This document shows positions 50,367-59,519 of a stretch of 64,000 bases of DNA, in pieces; position 1 is the first letter of the stretch, and each line of letters begins with the position of its first letter. The stretch covers positions 4,216,001-4,280,000 of the forward strand of contig NZ_OZ255701.1 of assembly GCF_965276875.1 (NCBI RefSeq), in the 5' to 3' direction. A program made the translations under genes and the position numbers. This DNA is from Lichenicoccus sp965276875. GTDB lineage: Bacteria > Pseudomonadota > Alphaproteobacteria > Acetobacterales > Acetobacteraceae. The notes beneath the pieces are model-generated. The model had not been told where the DNA came from. It made no database searches and was given only the letters and a program-made list of their open reading frames with translations.

Positions 50367-51607
50367 ACGACATGATGCCGGTCGCGAGCCGCGACGACCT
50401 CTCGTATCTGCGCGCCGATTTTCCGATCCTGTCGCAGACGGTACGCGGCAAACCCCTGGTGTTCCTCGACAGCGCCGCCTCGGCGCAAAAACCGGAAGCG
50501 GTGATCGAGGCGATGGCGCAGACCATGCGCACGCAATACGCCAATGTGCATCGCGGCCTGCACTGGATGAGCGAGCGCACCACCGACGCCTATGAGGGTG
50601 TGCGGGCCAAGGTGGCGCGGCTGCTGAATGCCAATGCGACGAACGAGATTATCTTTACCTCGAACAGCACCGCCGCGATCAACCTGCTCGCGCACGCCTT
50701 CGGCGACACGATGCAACCGGGCCACGCGGTGGTGATCTCCGAGATGGAGCACCACGCGAACATCGTGCCCTGGCAGATGCTGCGCGACCGGCGTGGCATT
50801 GCGTTGCGGGTGGCGCGGATTACCGATGACGGTGAACTCGATCTCGACAGCCTGCAGTCGCTGCTGGCGGACGGCAAGGTTGGGCTGGTCGCGGTCACCC
50901 ATATGTCCAACGTGCTCGGCACCATCACGCCGGCGGCCCGGATCGCCGAACTGGCGCATGCGCATGGTGCCAGGCTGTTGCTGGATGGCTCGCAGGCGGT
51001 GGTGCATGGCAGCGTCGACGTGCAGGCGATCGGCGCCGACTTCTATGTGTTCACTGGCCATAAGCTCTACGGCCCGACTGGTATCGGCGTGCTCTGGGGG
51101 CGCGAGGCGCTGCTCGAGGCGCTGCCGCCCTTCCTCGGCGGCGGCGAGATGATCGCCAGCGTCAGTTTCGAGCGCTCGACCTGGGCGGAATTGCCGCACC
51201 GTCTCGAAGCCGGAACGCCGCCGATCGTCGAGGCGATCGGGCTCGGGGCGGCGATCGACTATGTCGAGGCTGTCGGCTACCCCGCGATCACGGCGCACGA
51301 GGCGGCGTTGACCGCGCACGCGCTGACCCGGCTCGCTTCCATCGAGGGCCTGCGGATCCTCGGCCAGGCCCGCCAGCGCGGGGGCGTAATTTCATTCACC
51401 ATGGCGAATGCGCACGCGCACGACATCGCCACCCTGCTCGATCGCAACGGCATCGCGGTGCGTGCAGGCAATCATTGCGCCGAGCCGCTGATGCGACGGC
51501 TGGGGGTCAACAGCACCGCGCGCGCCAGCTTCGGGCTGTATACGACAATGGCGGAGATCGACGTGCTGGCCGACAGCCTCGATCGTATACGCGGGTTCTT
51601 CGGCTGA
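50363..51607 (+). CDS. sufS: Cysteine desulfurase SufS
   Basis: PLP enzyme that strips sulfur from cysteine as a persulfide for SufU. The 414 residues have PLP-Lys in FTGHKLYGPTGIG, the substrate loop and the catalytic Cys in RAGNHCAEPLM, and the family RRLGVNSTARASFGLYTT end. It overlaps sufD by 4 nt and is 2 bp from sufU. Confidence 0.96.
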   Translation: MNDMMPVASRDDLSYLRADFPILSQTVRGKPLVFLDSAASAQKPEAVIEAMAQTMRTQYANVHRGLHWMSERTTDAYEGVRAKVARLLNANATNEIIFTSNSTAAINLLAHAFGDTMQPGHAVVISEMEHHANIVPWQMLRDRRGIALRVARITDDGELDLDSLQSLLADGKVGLVAVTHMSNVLGTITPAARIAELAHAHGARLLLDGSQAVVHGSVDVQAIGADFYVFTGHKLYGPTGIGVLWGREALLEALPPFLGGGEMIASVSFERSTWAELPHRLEAGTPPIVEAIGLGAAIDYVEAVGYPAITAHEAALTAHALTRLASIEGLRILGQARQRGGVISFTMANAHAHDIATLLDRNGIAVRAGNHCAEPLMRRLGVNSTARASFGLYTTMAEIDVLADSLDRIRGFFG

Positions 51608-51609
51608 TC

Positions 51610-52068
51610 ATGGACGGGTCGGAGCGGGAGGCACTCTACCAGGACCTGATCATGGAGCGGACCCGTGCGCCGCGTCATGCCGGCGTGGTCGAGCCTGCCG
51701 ACGGGGCGGCGGACGGCAACAACCCGTTTTGCGGCGATGCCGTGCATGTCACGGTCGCGCGGGCCCAGGGTGGCAGGGTCATGCAGGTGCGCCACCGGAC
51801 ACGCGGTTGCGCGATCTGCATGGCGTCTGCCGACCTGATGGCGGAAACCGTACAAGACCTTGACGAGCCTGCGATTTGCTCGCTGTTCGAGCGATTTGAT
51901 GCCATGCTGCGCGAAGGGCCCGCCGAGTCCCCTCGGGCGGACGATGAGCGCGCCCTGGGTTTGTTGCGTGCGTTCGAGGCCCTACATGAATACCGGTCGC
52001 GTATCCGATGCGCGACCCTGCCATGGGCGGCGTTGCTCGACGCGCTCAAGTGCGAGAGGACAGCGTGA
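51610..52068 (+). CDS. sufU: SufU-type sulfur acceptor/scaffold
   Basis: A 152-residue IscU-fold protein that accepts sulfur from SufS. NPFCGDAV (Cys and Asp), RGCAICMASADLM and RIRCATLPW carry the three expected Cys and the Asp; SufU binds zinc with these. An additional Cys (CAIC) is unusual. It replaces SufE in this operon. It starts 2 bp after sufS and its stop overlaps the sufT ATG by one base. Confidence 0.92.
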   Translation: MDGSEREALYQDLIMERTRAPRHAGVVEPADGAADGNNPFCGDAVHVTVARAQGGRVMQVRHRTRGCAICMASADLMAETVQDLDEPAICSLFERFDAMLREGPAESPRADDERALGLLRAFEALHEYRSRIRCATLPWAALLDALKCERTA

Positions 52069-52508
52069 TGGAGATGACCGCGGATCGGTTGGACGAGACT
52101 CACCTGCAGGAAGGTAGGGAGGTCCCGGAGGCTTTCTCGCTTGCCGGAGAGGCCGGTGAGGGTGTTGCCACCGGAAGCTGGACACCGTCCGGCGAGGTCG
52201 CGCCCCCGCTCAGCGAGGACGCGGTCATTGCCGCCATCGCTACTGTCTATGACCCCGAAATTCCGGTCAACATCTACGAACTCGGGTTGATCTACGCGGT
52301 GGATCTGCATGCCGACGGACGGGTCAAGGTCGAGATGACGCTGACCGCCCCGGGTTGCCCCAGTGCGCAGGAGTTGCCGGTGCAGGTGCGCGATGCGGTG
52401 CAGACGGTCGCCGGGGTGACTGGCTGCGAAGTGGAGACGGTCTGGGAGCCGGCCTGGGATCCGAGCCGGATGAGCGAAGACGCGCGCCTCGCGCTGAACA
52501 TGTTCTGA
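52068..52508 (+). CDS. sufT: SufT-like DUF59 Fe-S assembly protein
   Basis: A 146-residue protein with a variable acidic N-terminus and a MIP18/DUF59 domain: AAIATVYDPEIPVNIYELGLIY, then VEMTLTAPGCPSAQELPVQV and the WDPSRMSEDARLALNMF end. SufT helps maturation of Fe-S proteins. ATG 52068 overlaps the sufU stop by one base. The conserved Cys sits in APGCPS. Confidence 0.92.
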   Translation: MEMTADRLDETHLQEGREVPEAFSLAGEAGEGVATGSWTPSGEVAPPLSEDAVIAAIATVYDPEIPVNIYELGLIYAVDLHADGRVKVEMTLTAPGCPSAQELPVQVRDAVQTVAGVTGCEVETVWEPAWDPSRMSEDARLALNMF

Positions 52509-52525
52509 TCTAAGGGAGTGCGACA

Positions 52526-52903
52526 ATGAGCACCCAGACCACTGCACCCCAGAAGCCCGCCACCCGTCGCGCGCTGCCACCGCTGATGTCCCTGTCCGAG
52601 GCGGCGGCCGAGCGGTTGCGCACGCTCTATGCGGGTGGCCATGCCGGCCAGCTGCTACGGATTTCGGTCGGCACCAAGGGCTGCTCCGGCCTGTCCTACG
52701 ACATGGGCTGGGTCAACGCCGCTGGCCCGAACGACGAGGTGGTGTGCGACCGCGACCTGACCGTCCTGGTCGACCGCAAGGCGTCGCTGTTCCTGATCGG
52801 CACCACGATGGATTATCAGGTGCGCGACCTCGAAGCCGGCTTTACCTTTGTCAACCCAAACGAGAAGGGACGCTGCGGCTGCGGCGAGAGTTTTCACGTC
52901 TAA
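52526..52903 (+). CDS. sufA: A-type Fe-S carrier SufA
   Basis: Takes clusters from SufBCD to apo-proteins. The 125 residues have the HesB/IscA fold with three ligand Cys: GTKGCSGLSY, and CGCGESF near the C-terminus. Last gene of the SUF run; AAGGGAG precedes the start. The following esterase gene begins 10 bp after the stop. Confidence 0.95.
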   Translation: MSTQTTAPQKPATRRALPPLMSLSEAAAERLRTLYAGGHAGQLLRISVGTKGCSGLSYDMGWVNAAGPNDEVVCDRDLTVLVDRKASLFLIGTTMDYQVRDLEAGFTFVNPNEKGRCGCGESFHV

Positions 52904-52913
52904 AGGGGGCGCG

Positions 52914-53843
52914 ATGTTCGATCCGGACGTCGAGCGGCTGCTGGCCGCGATTGCCTTTCGGCAGGCGCCGCCGCTCGAACAGCTCAGCGTCGCCGAGGCC
53001 CGCCTCGCCTATCAGCAGAGTTGCGCCGCCTTCGCGCTGCCGGCCCCGACACTGCCGTCGGTCGAGGACCTGCCAGGCCCCGACGGATGCGCCTTGCGGA
53101 TCTACCGCCCGGTCGTCGGCGACGCGTCACTGCCCTGGCTGTTCTATCTGCATGGCGGCGGCTGGGTCATGGGCGGACTCGACACCCACGACGCCGTCTG
53201 CCGCAACCTGGCGCATGGCTCGGGCTGTTGCGTGATCGCGCCGGACTACCCGCTGGCGCCGGAGCATCCGTTTCCGGCGGCCCTGGACAGCGTGCTGGCG
53301 ACACTCGCCTGGCTCCGCACGCAGGCCGACACCCTGCGTCTGCGGCCGGATCGCATGGCGATCGGCGGCGACAGCGCCGGCGCCAACCTGGCGGCGAGTT
53401 GCTGCCTGATTTTGCGCGATACCGGGCTGGAGGCGCCGCGCCTGCAACTGCTGTTCTACCCCGCGACCGACCTGCGCGCGACGTCGGACTCTTACGCGCG
53501 CGTCAACAGCCGGGTGCCGCTGACCGGCGATCGGATGCGCTGGTTCATCCGCCACACCCTGCGCGATCCGGCGGACGCGCTGGACTGGCGCGCCTCGCCG
53601 TTGCTGGCACCGTCCTTGGCTGGGCTGCCGCCCTGCCTGTTGGTCACCGCAGGGCATGATCCGTTACGCGACGAGGGCATCGCCTATGCGCAACGCCTGG
53701 AGCACGAGGGCGGTCGGGTGACGCTGCTGCACCTCGCCGACCAGATCCACGGCTTTCTGACCCTCGGCCGGGCGCTACCGCGTGCCGCGCGGGTGTTGCA
53801 ACAGGCGGCCCAGGAACTCGCGTCACAGCTTGCCCTGGTCTGA
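52914..53843 (+). CDS. HSL-family alpha/beta hydrolase (esterase)
   Basis: Hormone-sensitive-lipase type esterase, 309 aa from ATG 52914 (AAAGGGGG 7-13 bp upstream). The HSL oxyanion motif HGGGW (80-84), nucleophile S154 (GGDSAGAN), acid D249 (AGHDPLRDEG) and H279 (IHGF) are all present. No signal peptide. It may be transcribed from the SUF operon, but a functional link is not evident. Confidence 0.92.
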   Translation: MFDPDVERLLAAIAFRQAPPLEQLSVAEARLAYQQSCAAFALPAPTLPSVEDLPGPDGCALRIYRPVVGDASLPWLFYLHGGGWVMGGLDTHDAVCRNLAHGSGCCVIAPDYPLAPEHPFPAALDSVLATLAWLRTQADTLRLRPDRMAIGGDSAGANLAASCCLILRDTGLEAPRLQLLFYPATDLRATSDSYARVNSRVPLTGDRMRWFIRHTLRDPADALDWRASPLLAPSLAGLPPCLLVTAGHDPLRDEGIAYAQRLEHEGGRVTLLHLADQIHGFLTLGRALPRAARVLQQAAQELASQLALV

Positions 53844-53909
53844 CTGTCTAGCTTGCTTTCTTCTGGCGAGACGCCCATATATGTTCGGCATATCGCCAAG
53901 GAGACCGTC

Positions 53910-54314
53910 ATGTCGGCGCAACTGGATGTCATGGAACTGGCGGTTCGACCCAGCCCCGACCTTGTGCGTCAGGTGCGCGGCGGGTTGCCGATCTCGGCCG
54001 TGCAGTCCGTTCTGGATAGCGGCCGGCTCAATGCGGCAGAGCTTGACCTGGTGGTGCTGCCGCGCAAGACGCTCGCCAATCGGCGCCGGCTCGGGACTCT
54101 CACGCCGGAGCAGTCCGACCGACTTGTGCGGGTCGCGCGGGTGATCGCCCTGGCCGAGGCAACCTTCGGCGACCGGCACAAGGCGGCCGCCTGGCTACGT
54201 CGTCCGACGACGGTGCTCGCTGGCGAAAAGCCACTGGAACGGCTCGACACCGACGAGGGTGCCCGCGAAGTCGAGACCCTGCTGGGGCGGATCGGGCACG
54301 GGCTGGCGGCCTGA
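53910..54314 (+). CDS. Xre/MbcA/ParS-type antitoxin (DUF2384)
   Basis: A 134-residue antitoxin for the RES toxin that follows. The N-terminal part (VRQVRGGLPISAVQSVLDSGRL) resembles an Xre-like HTH, and LTPEQSDRLVRVARVIALAEATFGD followed by AAAWLRRPTTVLAGEKPLERL is the toxin-binding domain. AAGGAG lies 7-12 bp before ATG 53910. Its TGA stop is in the same frame as the toxin, with no gap codon start visible. Confidence 0.9.
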   Translation: MSAQLDVMELAVRPSPDLVRQVRGGLPISAVQSVLDSGRLNAAELDLVVLPRKTLANRRRLGTLTPEQSDRLVRVARVIALAEATFGDRHKAAAWLRRPTTVLAGEKPLERLDTDEGAREVETLLGRIGHGLAA

Positions 54315-54341
54315 GCAATCCCGCCGCCGTCGCTTGGCGCC

Positions 54342-54782
54342 ATCGCCTGGCGCCTGTGCCGTGCGCCGTTTGCCGACCTGAGCGGCGAGGGCGCACGCCT
54401 GTATGGCGGCCGCTGGAACCGACGCGGCCGGCCGATGGTCTATCTGGCGAGCGAGGCGGCACTGGCCCTGCTCGAAGTGCGCGTGCATCTCGATCTGCCG
54501 CCGGAACTGCTTCCCGACGACTATGTGCTGGTCCGCGCCGCGCTCGATGGTCTGGCGGTCGAGACGCTCGAGGCCGTGCCCGCGGATGCCGCCGCGTTCG
54601 GCGAGACATGGCTGCGCGAGCGCCGCACGCCGGTGCTGCGGGTGCCTTCGCTGATCGTCCCGGAGAGCGCCAACCTGCTGCTCAACCCCGCGCATCCGGC
54701 CGCCGCGGACGCCCGGATCCTGAGTGTCCGGCCATTCCGCTTCGATGCGCGACTATGGCAGGCGGGCACTATCGCAGGATGA
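54342..54782 (+). CDS. RES-domain toxin lacking a canonical start codon
   Basis: Predicted NAD+-degrading toxin. IAWRLCRAPFADLSGEGARLYGGRWNRRGRP and MVYLASEAALALLEVRVHL are the RES core (conserved Arg and Tyr of RLYGGRWN and the Glu of ALLEVRVHL). The frame opens right after the in-frame antitoxin TGA (54312-54314), and no ATG, GTG or TTG precedes ATG 54435, which is already inside the domain. The coordinate given begins at ATC 54342 where family members start. Either a rare start (ATC, CTG 54354), readthrough of the TGA, or loss of the start is implied. Confidence 0.65.
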   Translation: MAWRLCRAPFADLSGEGARLYGGRWNRRGRPMVYLASEAALALLEVRVHLDLPPELLPDDYVLVRAALDGLAVETLEAVPADAAAFGETWLRERRTPVLRVPSLIVPESANLLLNPAHPAAADARILSVRPFRFDARLWQAGTIAG

Positions 54783-55860
54783 TTTCGACGCGCCGGTTTT
54801 GCGGCTCGCGCGTGCCGTCCGCGGTCGGCACGAGAGGATGCGTCTCGCCGAAGCCCCGCATTTCTATGGCGTGCGTCCCCACGCCGTCATGGATGAGTTC
54901 GGCCGCGACCGTCTCGGCACGGCGAACCGAAAGCGCCTGATTGTAGCGCGCCGTCCCGGAGCGATCGGTGTAGCCGTCAACCTCGATACGGGTGGTCGCC
55001 TGAGCCATCGAGGCCTGTGCCGCTTCGGCCACGATCCGGCGCGCACGCATGGTCAGGTCGGCGTGGTCCCAGTCGAAGAACACCAGGAACGTCCGGGTTG
55101 GCGCCGGCGCCGGGGCCTGTGCTGCGGCAACCGGGGGCAACGGACGAGGCGCCGACCCGAATGCGTAGCGCAGGCCGATCTGGATCTGGTGGTTGAAGAC
55201 GTTCCCGAACTTGGCGTTGCCGAAGGCGATCGTGTCGCCTCCTGGCCCGGAGATATGCCGTTCCCGGATCGCGGCAAGCGGGTCCGCCAAGCCGATGAGC
55301 CGGTAGTCGGCGATGAACGCGAGGCCGCGTACCCATGGCAGCGGTGCACTGAAGCCGGCAATCGCCTGATAGGCAAAGGCGCTGACGGTCTGGCTACCGG
55401 GGCGGCCGGGCAGAGGGACGCCGACCGGGCTGAAATTGATGTTCTCGTCGTCGAGTTCCTGGGCGCCGACACCGAGCCCGACATACGGGTGCAGCGGCAG
55501 ACGCCAGGGAAGGTCATACAGCACGTTGAGGAAGCCGCCATATTGCTGCTCATAGCCGCCGACGCGATAGGTGCGAGGAAAGCTGACGCCGCGCGCGTGC
55601 GCGTTCAGGTAGTTGCTCTCCAACTCCGCGCGCAGGCCATCGCCGAATCCCCAGCCCAGGCTGGTCTGTCCGGCAAAGCCGGGACTGAAAGACACCCAGC
55701 GATCGCGCACCCCGAGTTGCGGTGCGAAGTTCAGGGTCTGGTCCTGAGGAAACGTGACGCCGCCGCTGAGGCTGACATAGGGGCCGGTGACTGGCTGGGC
55801 GCTCGCCGCGCGTGCGGCGACGAGGACGGTCGTAGCGAGCAGGGCAGCCCAGTGTTTCAT
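54769..55860 (-). CDS. OmpA-family outer-membrane protein
   Basis: It has a signal peptide (MKHWAALLATTVLVAARAASA, cleavage near residue 21), an eight-stranded-barrel-like part (GPYVSLSGGVTFPQ, PYVGLGVGAQELDDENI, VFNHQIQIGLRYAFG), a proline/alanine linker (SAPRPLPPVAAAQAPAPAPT) and the peptidoglycan-binding OmpA C-terminal domain (VDGYTDRSGTARYNQALSVRRAE, MRGFGETHPLV). 363 aa from ATG 55860, with AGAGGA upstream. It overlaps the RES toxin tail by 14 nt. Confidence 0.92.
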   Translation of the reverse strand: MKHWAALLATTVLVAARAASAQPVTGPYVSLSGGVTFPQDQTLNFAPQLGVRDRWVSFSPGFAGQTSLGWGFGDGLRAELESNYLNAHARGVSFPRTYRVGGYEQQYGGFLNVLYDLPWRLPLHPYVGLGVGAQELDDENINFSPVGVPLPGRPGSQTVSAFAYQAIAGFSAPLPWVRGLAFIADYRLIGLADPLAAIRERHISGPGGDTIAFGNAKFGNVFNHQIQIGLRYAFGSAPRPLPPVAAAQAPAPAPTRTFLVFFDWDHADLTMRARRIVAEAAQASMAQATTRIEVDGYTDRSGTARYNQALSVRRAETVAAELIHDGVGTHAIEMRGFGETHPLVPTADGTREPQNRRVEIILR

Positions 55861-56089
55861 CGTTCCTCTCCGGAAATCCCGCGCGACGTGGCGCGAGACC
55901 ATGATGGTCCGAAGACGGTCATTACGATACCGCTACAGGAACGTCCGAGACTGATCTCCCCCATTTCGTTGCTGAAATGCTGCAATCAGAAACTCTGCCG
56001 CGTCGGGACGTATACGGGTCCCCGCTGCATCACGGGCGGTTGCGACAGTCCGGAGAGGACGCCATTATGGATGCGGAGGATTGGCGGGA

Positions 56090-56665
56090 TTGCGGGTGGT
56101 AGTGCTGCACGGCGCCTATGGAGGCCCTGATACAAACTGGTTCCCGTGGCTGCATGCGGCACTGGAAGCAGAGGGCATCGAGGTTTGGCGTCCGCGATTG
56201 CCGACGCCAAAGGGGCAATCCCTGCAAGCATGGTTCGAAGCCTATGATCTTGCCGTCGAGCCGCTGCCCGTGGTCCCGACCATCCTTGTCGGACACAGCC
56301 TGGGCGCCGCATTTGCACTGCGCCTGGTCGAGCGGGCGGTTGAACCGGTCGCCGGCCTGTTTCTGGCAGCGGGCTTCGTCGGCGCGCTCGGCCTTTCCGA
56401 CTACGACACAATCAACCAATCATTTTTTGCAGACCCCTTGGACTGGACTGGCATCCGCGAGCGCAAAGGGCGTGTATGCCGTTGCTGGGCGGGTGGAAAC
56501 GATCCCTACGTGCCGCTATCGCGTTCACAACATGTCGCGGATCGCCTGGGCGCGCCGCTCGACATTGTACCGGATGGAGGGCATCTCAACAGTGAGACCG
56601 GGTTCAACACCTTTCCCCAACTACGCGGCACCATTCTTGCAAGCCTATCCGACATGGCAGGTTGA
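56090..56665 (+). CDS. RBBP9/YdeN-family alpha/beta hydrolase
   Basis: Small serine hydrolase (191 aa). VVVLHGAYGGPDTNWFPWLH, nucleophile Ser in VGHSLGAAFALRLVE, Asp in GGNDPYVPL and His in DGGHLNSETGF fit the RBBP9/YdeN fold. No signal peptide. TTG 56090 is preferred because GGAGGA (56075-56080) gives 9 nt spacing; TTG 56081 is too close. Its 3' end overlaps the convergent methyltransferase by 21 bp. Substrate unknown. Confidence 0.8.
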   Translation: MRVVVLHGAYGGPDTNWFPWLHAALEAEGIEVWRPRLPTPKGQSLQAWFEAYDLAVEPLPVVPTILVGHSLGAAFALRLVERAVEPVAGLFLAAGFVGALGLSDYDTINQSFFADPLDWTGIRERKGRVCRCWAGGNDPYVPLSRSQHVADRLGAPLDIVPDGGHLNSETGFNTFPQLRGTILASLSDMAG

Positions 56666-57940
56666 GAACTCGGCGTGCGGCCGCGGTTTCGCGAACACCG
56701 CGACACTCTCGACGCCGCTCGACCAGACGAACTGGTCGATGATCGTGAGTTGTTCCAACCGGTAGCCGGCGGCCTGCAGCAAGGTTGCGTCGCGGGCCAA
56801 TGCGCGCGGGTTGCAACTGACCAGGATGACCCGGGCAATACCGGCGCGCGCCAGTTCCGGCATTTGCGGTCCGGCGCCGGCGAACGGCGGATCGAGCACG
56901 ATGGCGGCGGCGCCCGCGAACTCGCGGGCCAGCAGCGGCTGGCGCGTGAGGTCACGCCGGGTGGCGCGCAGACGCATCCCGCCCGCGGCGCCGTGCAGAC
57001 AGGCTACGGCTGCTGCGTCGCCCTCGATCGCCCAGACACCGGCATGGCGCGCAAGGGCGAAGCTGAGGGTGCCGCAGCCGGCATAAAGCTCGACGATCCG
57101 CGCGCGGCGCGGCAACGAGCCCGGCAGCCCGGCCAGCACCGCCGCCACGATCGCCTGCTCGCCCTCGCGGCTCGCCTGCAGGAAGGCGCCGGGCGGCGGA
57201 CTGATCGTCGCACCCGACAGCAGGTGGCGGACGGGGGCCAGCGCGCACAAGGTCTCGCTCTCGCCGTCGCCGCCCTTGAGCGGCCGCCAGGCGATACGGG
57301 GAATGCCGGCCCCGGCGGCAAAGGCCGCGAGCCGGGCGCGGTCGCAAGTCCCGGGTGCGGCTTCGGTGGCGAGCAGCAGGTCGGGGCCGCTATCGAGCAG
57401 ATTGACCAGCAACGATCCACGCGCGCGCAGACAGGTCAAACGCCGCAGCATTGGCTCGAGGCATTGGGTGAGGGCGAACAAGGCCGGGTCGAGCACGTGG
57501 CACTCGCTCAGGCCGACCACGTCGCCGCCGCCGCGCGGGTTCAGCCCCACCACGATCCCGGCTTGCGTGCGCTGCACCGCCAGGTCCATCCGTCGACGCG
57601 AGGCCGGCGGGCTGGCGACGAAATCGATCCTGGCCGGCAGCGCGAAGCCGGCCGCGTGCAACGCCTCCTGCACCAGCTGGCACTTGAACTCGGCCATCGC
57701 GGCCATGCTCATATGTTGCAGGGTGCAGCCGCCGCAGCGCCCGAACAGGGAACATGGGGGTTCCGCACGGTCCGGACTGGGGCGCAGAACCGCGTGCAGG
57801 GTGGCGCCGTGGTGCTTTCGATCCAGTTGCACCCGTTCGCCTGGCAGCACGCCCTGGATGAACAGGCGCTCCCCGTTTACCTGAACCAGGCCGTCGCCAT
57901 CGACACCGAGCGCGCTCACCTCCGCCTCGATGGTCTCCAC
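56645..57940 (-). CDS. TrmA/RlmD-type class I 5-methyluridine RNA methyltransferase
   Basis: SAM-dependent uracil-C5 methyltransferase, likely on 23S rRNA. From GTG 57940 (VETIEAEVSALG), 431 aa: a TRAM-like region, 4Fe-4S ligands C63-C69-C72 (PPCSLFGRCGGC) and C147 (SECHVL), SAM-binding VELYAGCGTLSFALA, LDPPFAGAG and catalytic C376 (VSCNPRAL). The spacing of the cluster Cys fits RlmD rather than TrmA, but RlmC cannot be excluded. The start is not certain (GTG 57919 also possible). The upstream helicase stop is 19 bp away. Confidence 0.87.
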   Translation of the reverse strand: METIEAEVSALGVDGDGLVQVNGERLFIQGVLPGERVQLDRKHHGATLHAVLRPSPDRAEPPCSLFGRCGGCTLQHMSMAAMAEFKCQLVQEALHAAGFALPARIDFVASPPASRRRMDLAVQRTQAGIVVGLNPRGGGDVVGLSECHVLDPALFALTQCLEPMLRRLTCLRARGSLLVNLLDSGPDLLLATEAAPGTCDRARLAAFAAGAGIPRIAWRPLKGGDGESETLCALAPVRHLLSGATISPPPGAFLQASREGEQAIVAAVLAGLPGSLPRRARIVELYAGCGTLSFALARHAGVWAIEGDAAAVACLHGAAGGMRLRATRRDLTRQPLLAREFAGAAAIVLDPPFAGAGPQMPELARAGIARVILVSCNPRALARDATLLQAAGYRLEQLTIIDQFVWSSGVESVAVFAKPRPHAEFSTCHVG

Positions 57941-57959
57941 CGCCGCCGCCGCCGCGCGC

Positions 57960-59519
57960 TCAGTCCTCGGCAGCTTGATTGTCCAATTCGGGCATGTCGG
58001 GTGCGCGCACACCGCGCCGCGGCAGCAGCATGAAGGCCGGGACTTCGTCGCCGAAGCCCATCGCGTTCGGGCCAGCCTCGTCGTGCACGGCCGGCGTCGG
58101 CCGGCGCTCCGGTCGGCGCGTCTCACGCATCGGGCGCGCGCGCTCAGCGGGTGGGCGGCTTACGGCTTCGGGTCTCGTTGCCTCAGCCTTCGGCACTTCA
58201 GCCTTCGGGGCGTTGGACCTGGCCTCCGGCGGCCTGGCTCCGCGTCCCCGGCCGCGTCCGCGCCCGCGTGCGTCCTCGGACCATTCGACCGACCCGATGC
58301 CCTCGACGGCGATACGCGGGATGACGTGGCCGGTCAGCTTCTCGATCGCCTCGACGAACATCCGGTCGTGCGGGCCGGCGATGCCCAGCGCATGGCCGCT
58401 GCGACCGGCGCGCCCGGTGCGGCCGATGCGGTGCACGTAGTCCTCGGCATGGATCGGCACATCGAAATTGAAGACATGGCTGAGGCCGCCGATATCGATG
58501 CCGCGCGCTGCAACGTCCGAGCAGACCAGGAGCTGCAACTCGCCCGCCTTGAACTTCTCCAAGGTGGCGAAGCGCACCGGCTGCGGCAGGTCGCCATGCA
58601 GCGCGCCTGCCGAGAAGCCGTGTTTCTTCAGGGATTTGTGCAGGATGTCGACGTCGCGCTTGCGGTTGCAGAAGATCAGCGCGTTCTGCACGTCGCTGCC
58701 GCGCAGCAGCCGCCGCAATGCGCGGCGCTTGTCCTCCTCTGGCACCACGGCGAGGCCTTCCTCGATCGTCGGTGCGACCGAGGCGGCGCGGGTGACCGTG
58801 ATCTCCTTCGGGTTACGGAGGAACATCTCCGACAGCCTGCGGATTTCCGGCGCCATCGTGGCCGAGAAGAACAGCGTCTGCCGGTTCGGCGAAAGCAGCG
58901 AGACGATCCGTTCGACGTCCGGGATGAAGCCCATGTCGAGCATCCGGTCGGCCTCGTCGATGACCAAAGTGCTGGTCTGGGTCAGCAACAGCCCGCCGCG
59001 CTCGAACAGATCGAGCAACCGGCCGGGGGTTGCGATCAGCACATCGACGCCGCGATTGAGCGCGTCCTTTTGTTCGGACATGCTCTCGCCGCCGATCAGC
59101 AGCGCATGGTTGAGCTTGAGATACTTGCCATAAAGCAGGAAGTTCTCGGCGACTTGCAAGGCAAGCTCGCGGGTCGGCTCGAGGATCAGCGAGCGCGGCA
59201 TCCGTGCGCGGGCCCGTGATCCAGACAGGATATCGAGCAGCGGCAAGGTGAAGCCGGCGGTCTTGCCGGTGCCGGTCTGAGCGACGCCCATCACATCGCG
59301 GCCGGCCAGCACCACCGGGATCGCCTGGGCCTGGATCGGCGTGGGATGCAAGTAGCCCATCTCACTGATGGCGCGGAGGATTGGCTCTGACAGACCGAGC
59401 TCCGAAAACAGCGGCATCCCGGCTGTCGCCGCGGCTTCCCGCGCTGCTTCCGCATCATCTGAAACAAGAACGACGCCGGTTTCGGTAACGGCGGTCGGAT
59501 CATGTCCTGAAGCGGACAT
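57960..59519 (-). CDS. DEAD-box RNA helicase (RhlE-like)
   Basis: ATP-dependent RNA remodelling enzyme. From ATG 59519, 519 aa: Q-motif region TPIQAQAIP, motif I AQTGTGKT, Ia PTRELALQ, Ib ATPGRLLD, II DEAD (VIDEADRMLDMGF), III SAT, IV-VI through HRIGRTGRAGR. The C-terminus is Arg/Gly- and Pro-rich (RGRGRGRGARPPEA) for RNA contact. A TTG at about 59552 with GAGAGAG before it is an alternative start. It lies 19 bp before the methyltransferase gene, suggesting joint rRNA work. Confidence 0.93.
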   Translation of the reverse strand: MSASGHDPTAVTETGVVLVSDDAEAAREAAATAGMPLFSELGLSEPILRAISEMGYLHPTPIQAQAIPVVLAGRDVMGVAQTGTGKTAGFTLPLLDILSGSRARARMPRSLILEPTRELALQVAENFLLYGKYLKLNHALLIGGESMSEQKDALNRGVDVLIATPGRLLDLFERGGLLLTQTSTLVIDEADRMLDMGFIPDVERIVSLLSPNRQTLFFSATMAPEIRRLSEMFLRNPKEITVTRAASVAPTIEEGLAVVPEEDKRRALRRLLRGSDVQNALIFCNRKRDVDILHKSLKKHGFSAGALHGDLPQPVRFATLEKFKAGELQLLVCSDVAARGIDIGGLSHVFNFDVPIHAEDYVHRIGRTGRAGRSGHALGIAGPHDRMFVEAIEKLTGHVIPRIAVEGIGSVEWSEDARGRGRGRGRGARPPEARSNAPKAEVPKAEATRPEAVSRPPAERARPMRETRRPERRPTPAVHDEAGPNAMGFGDEVPAFMLLPRRGVRAPDMPELDNQAAED

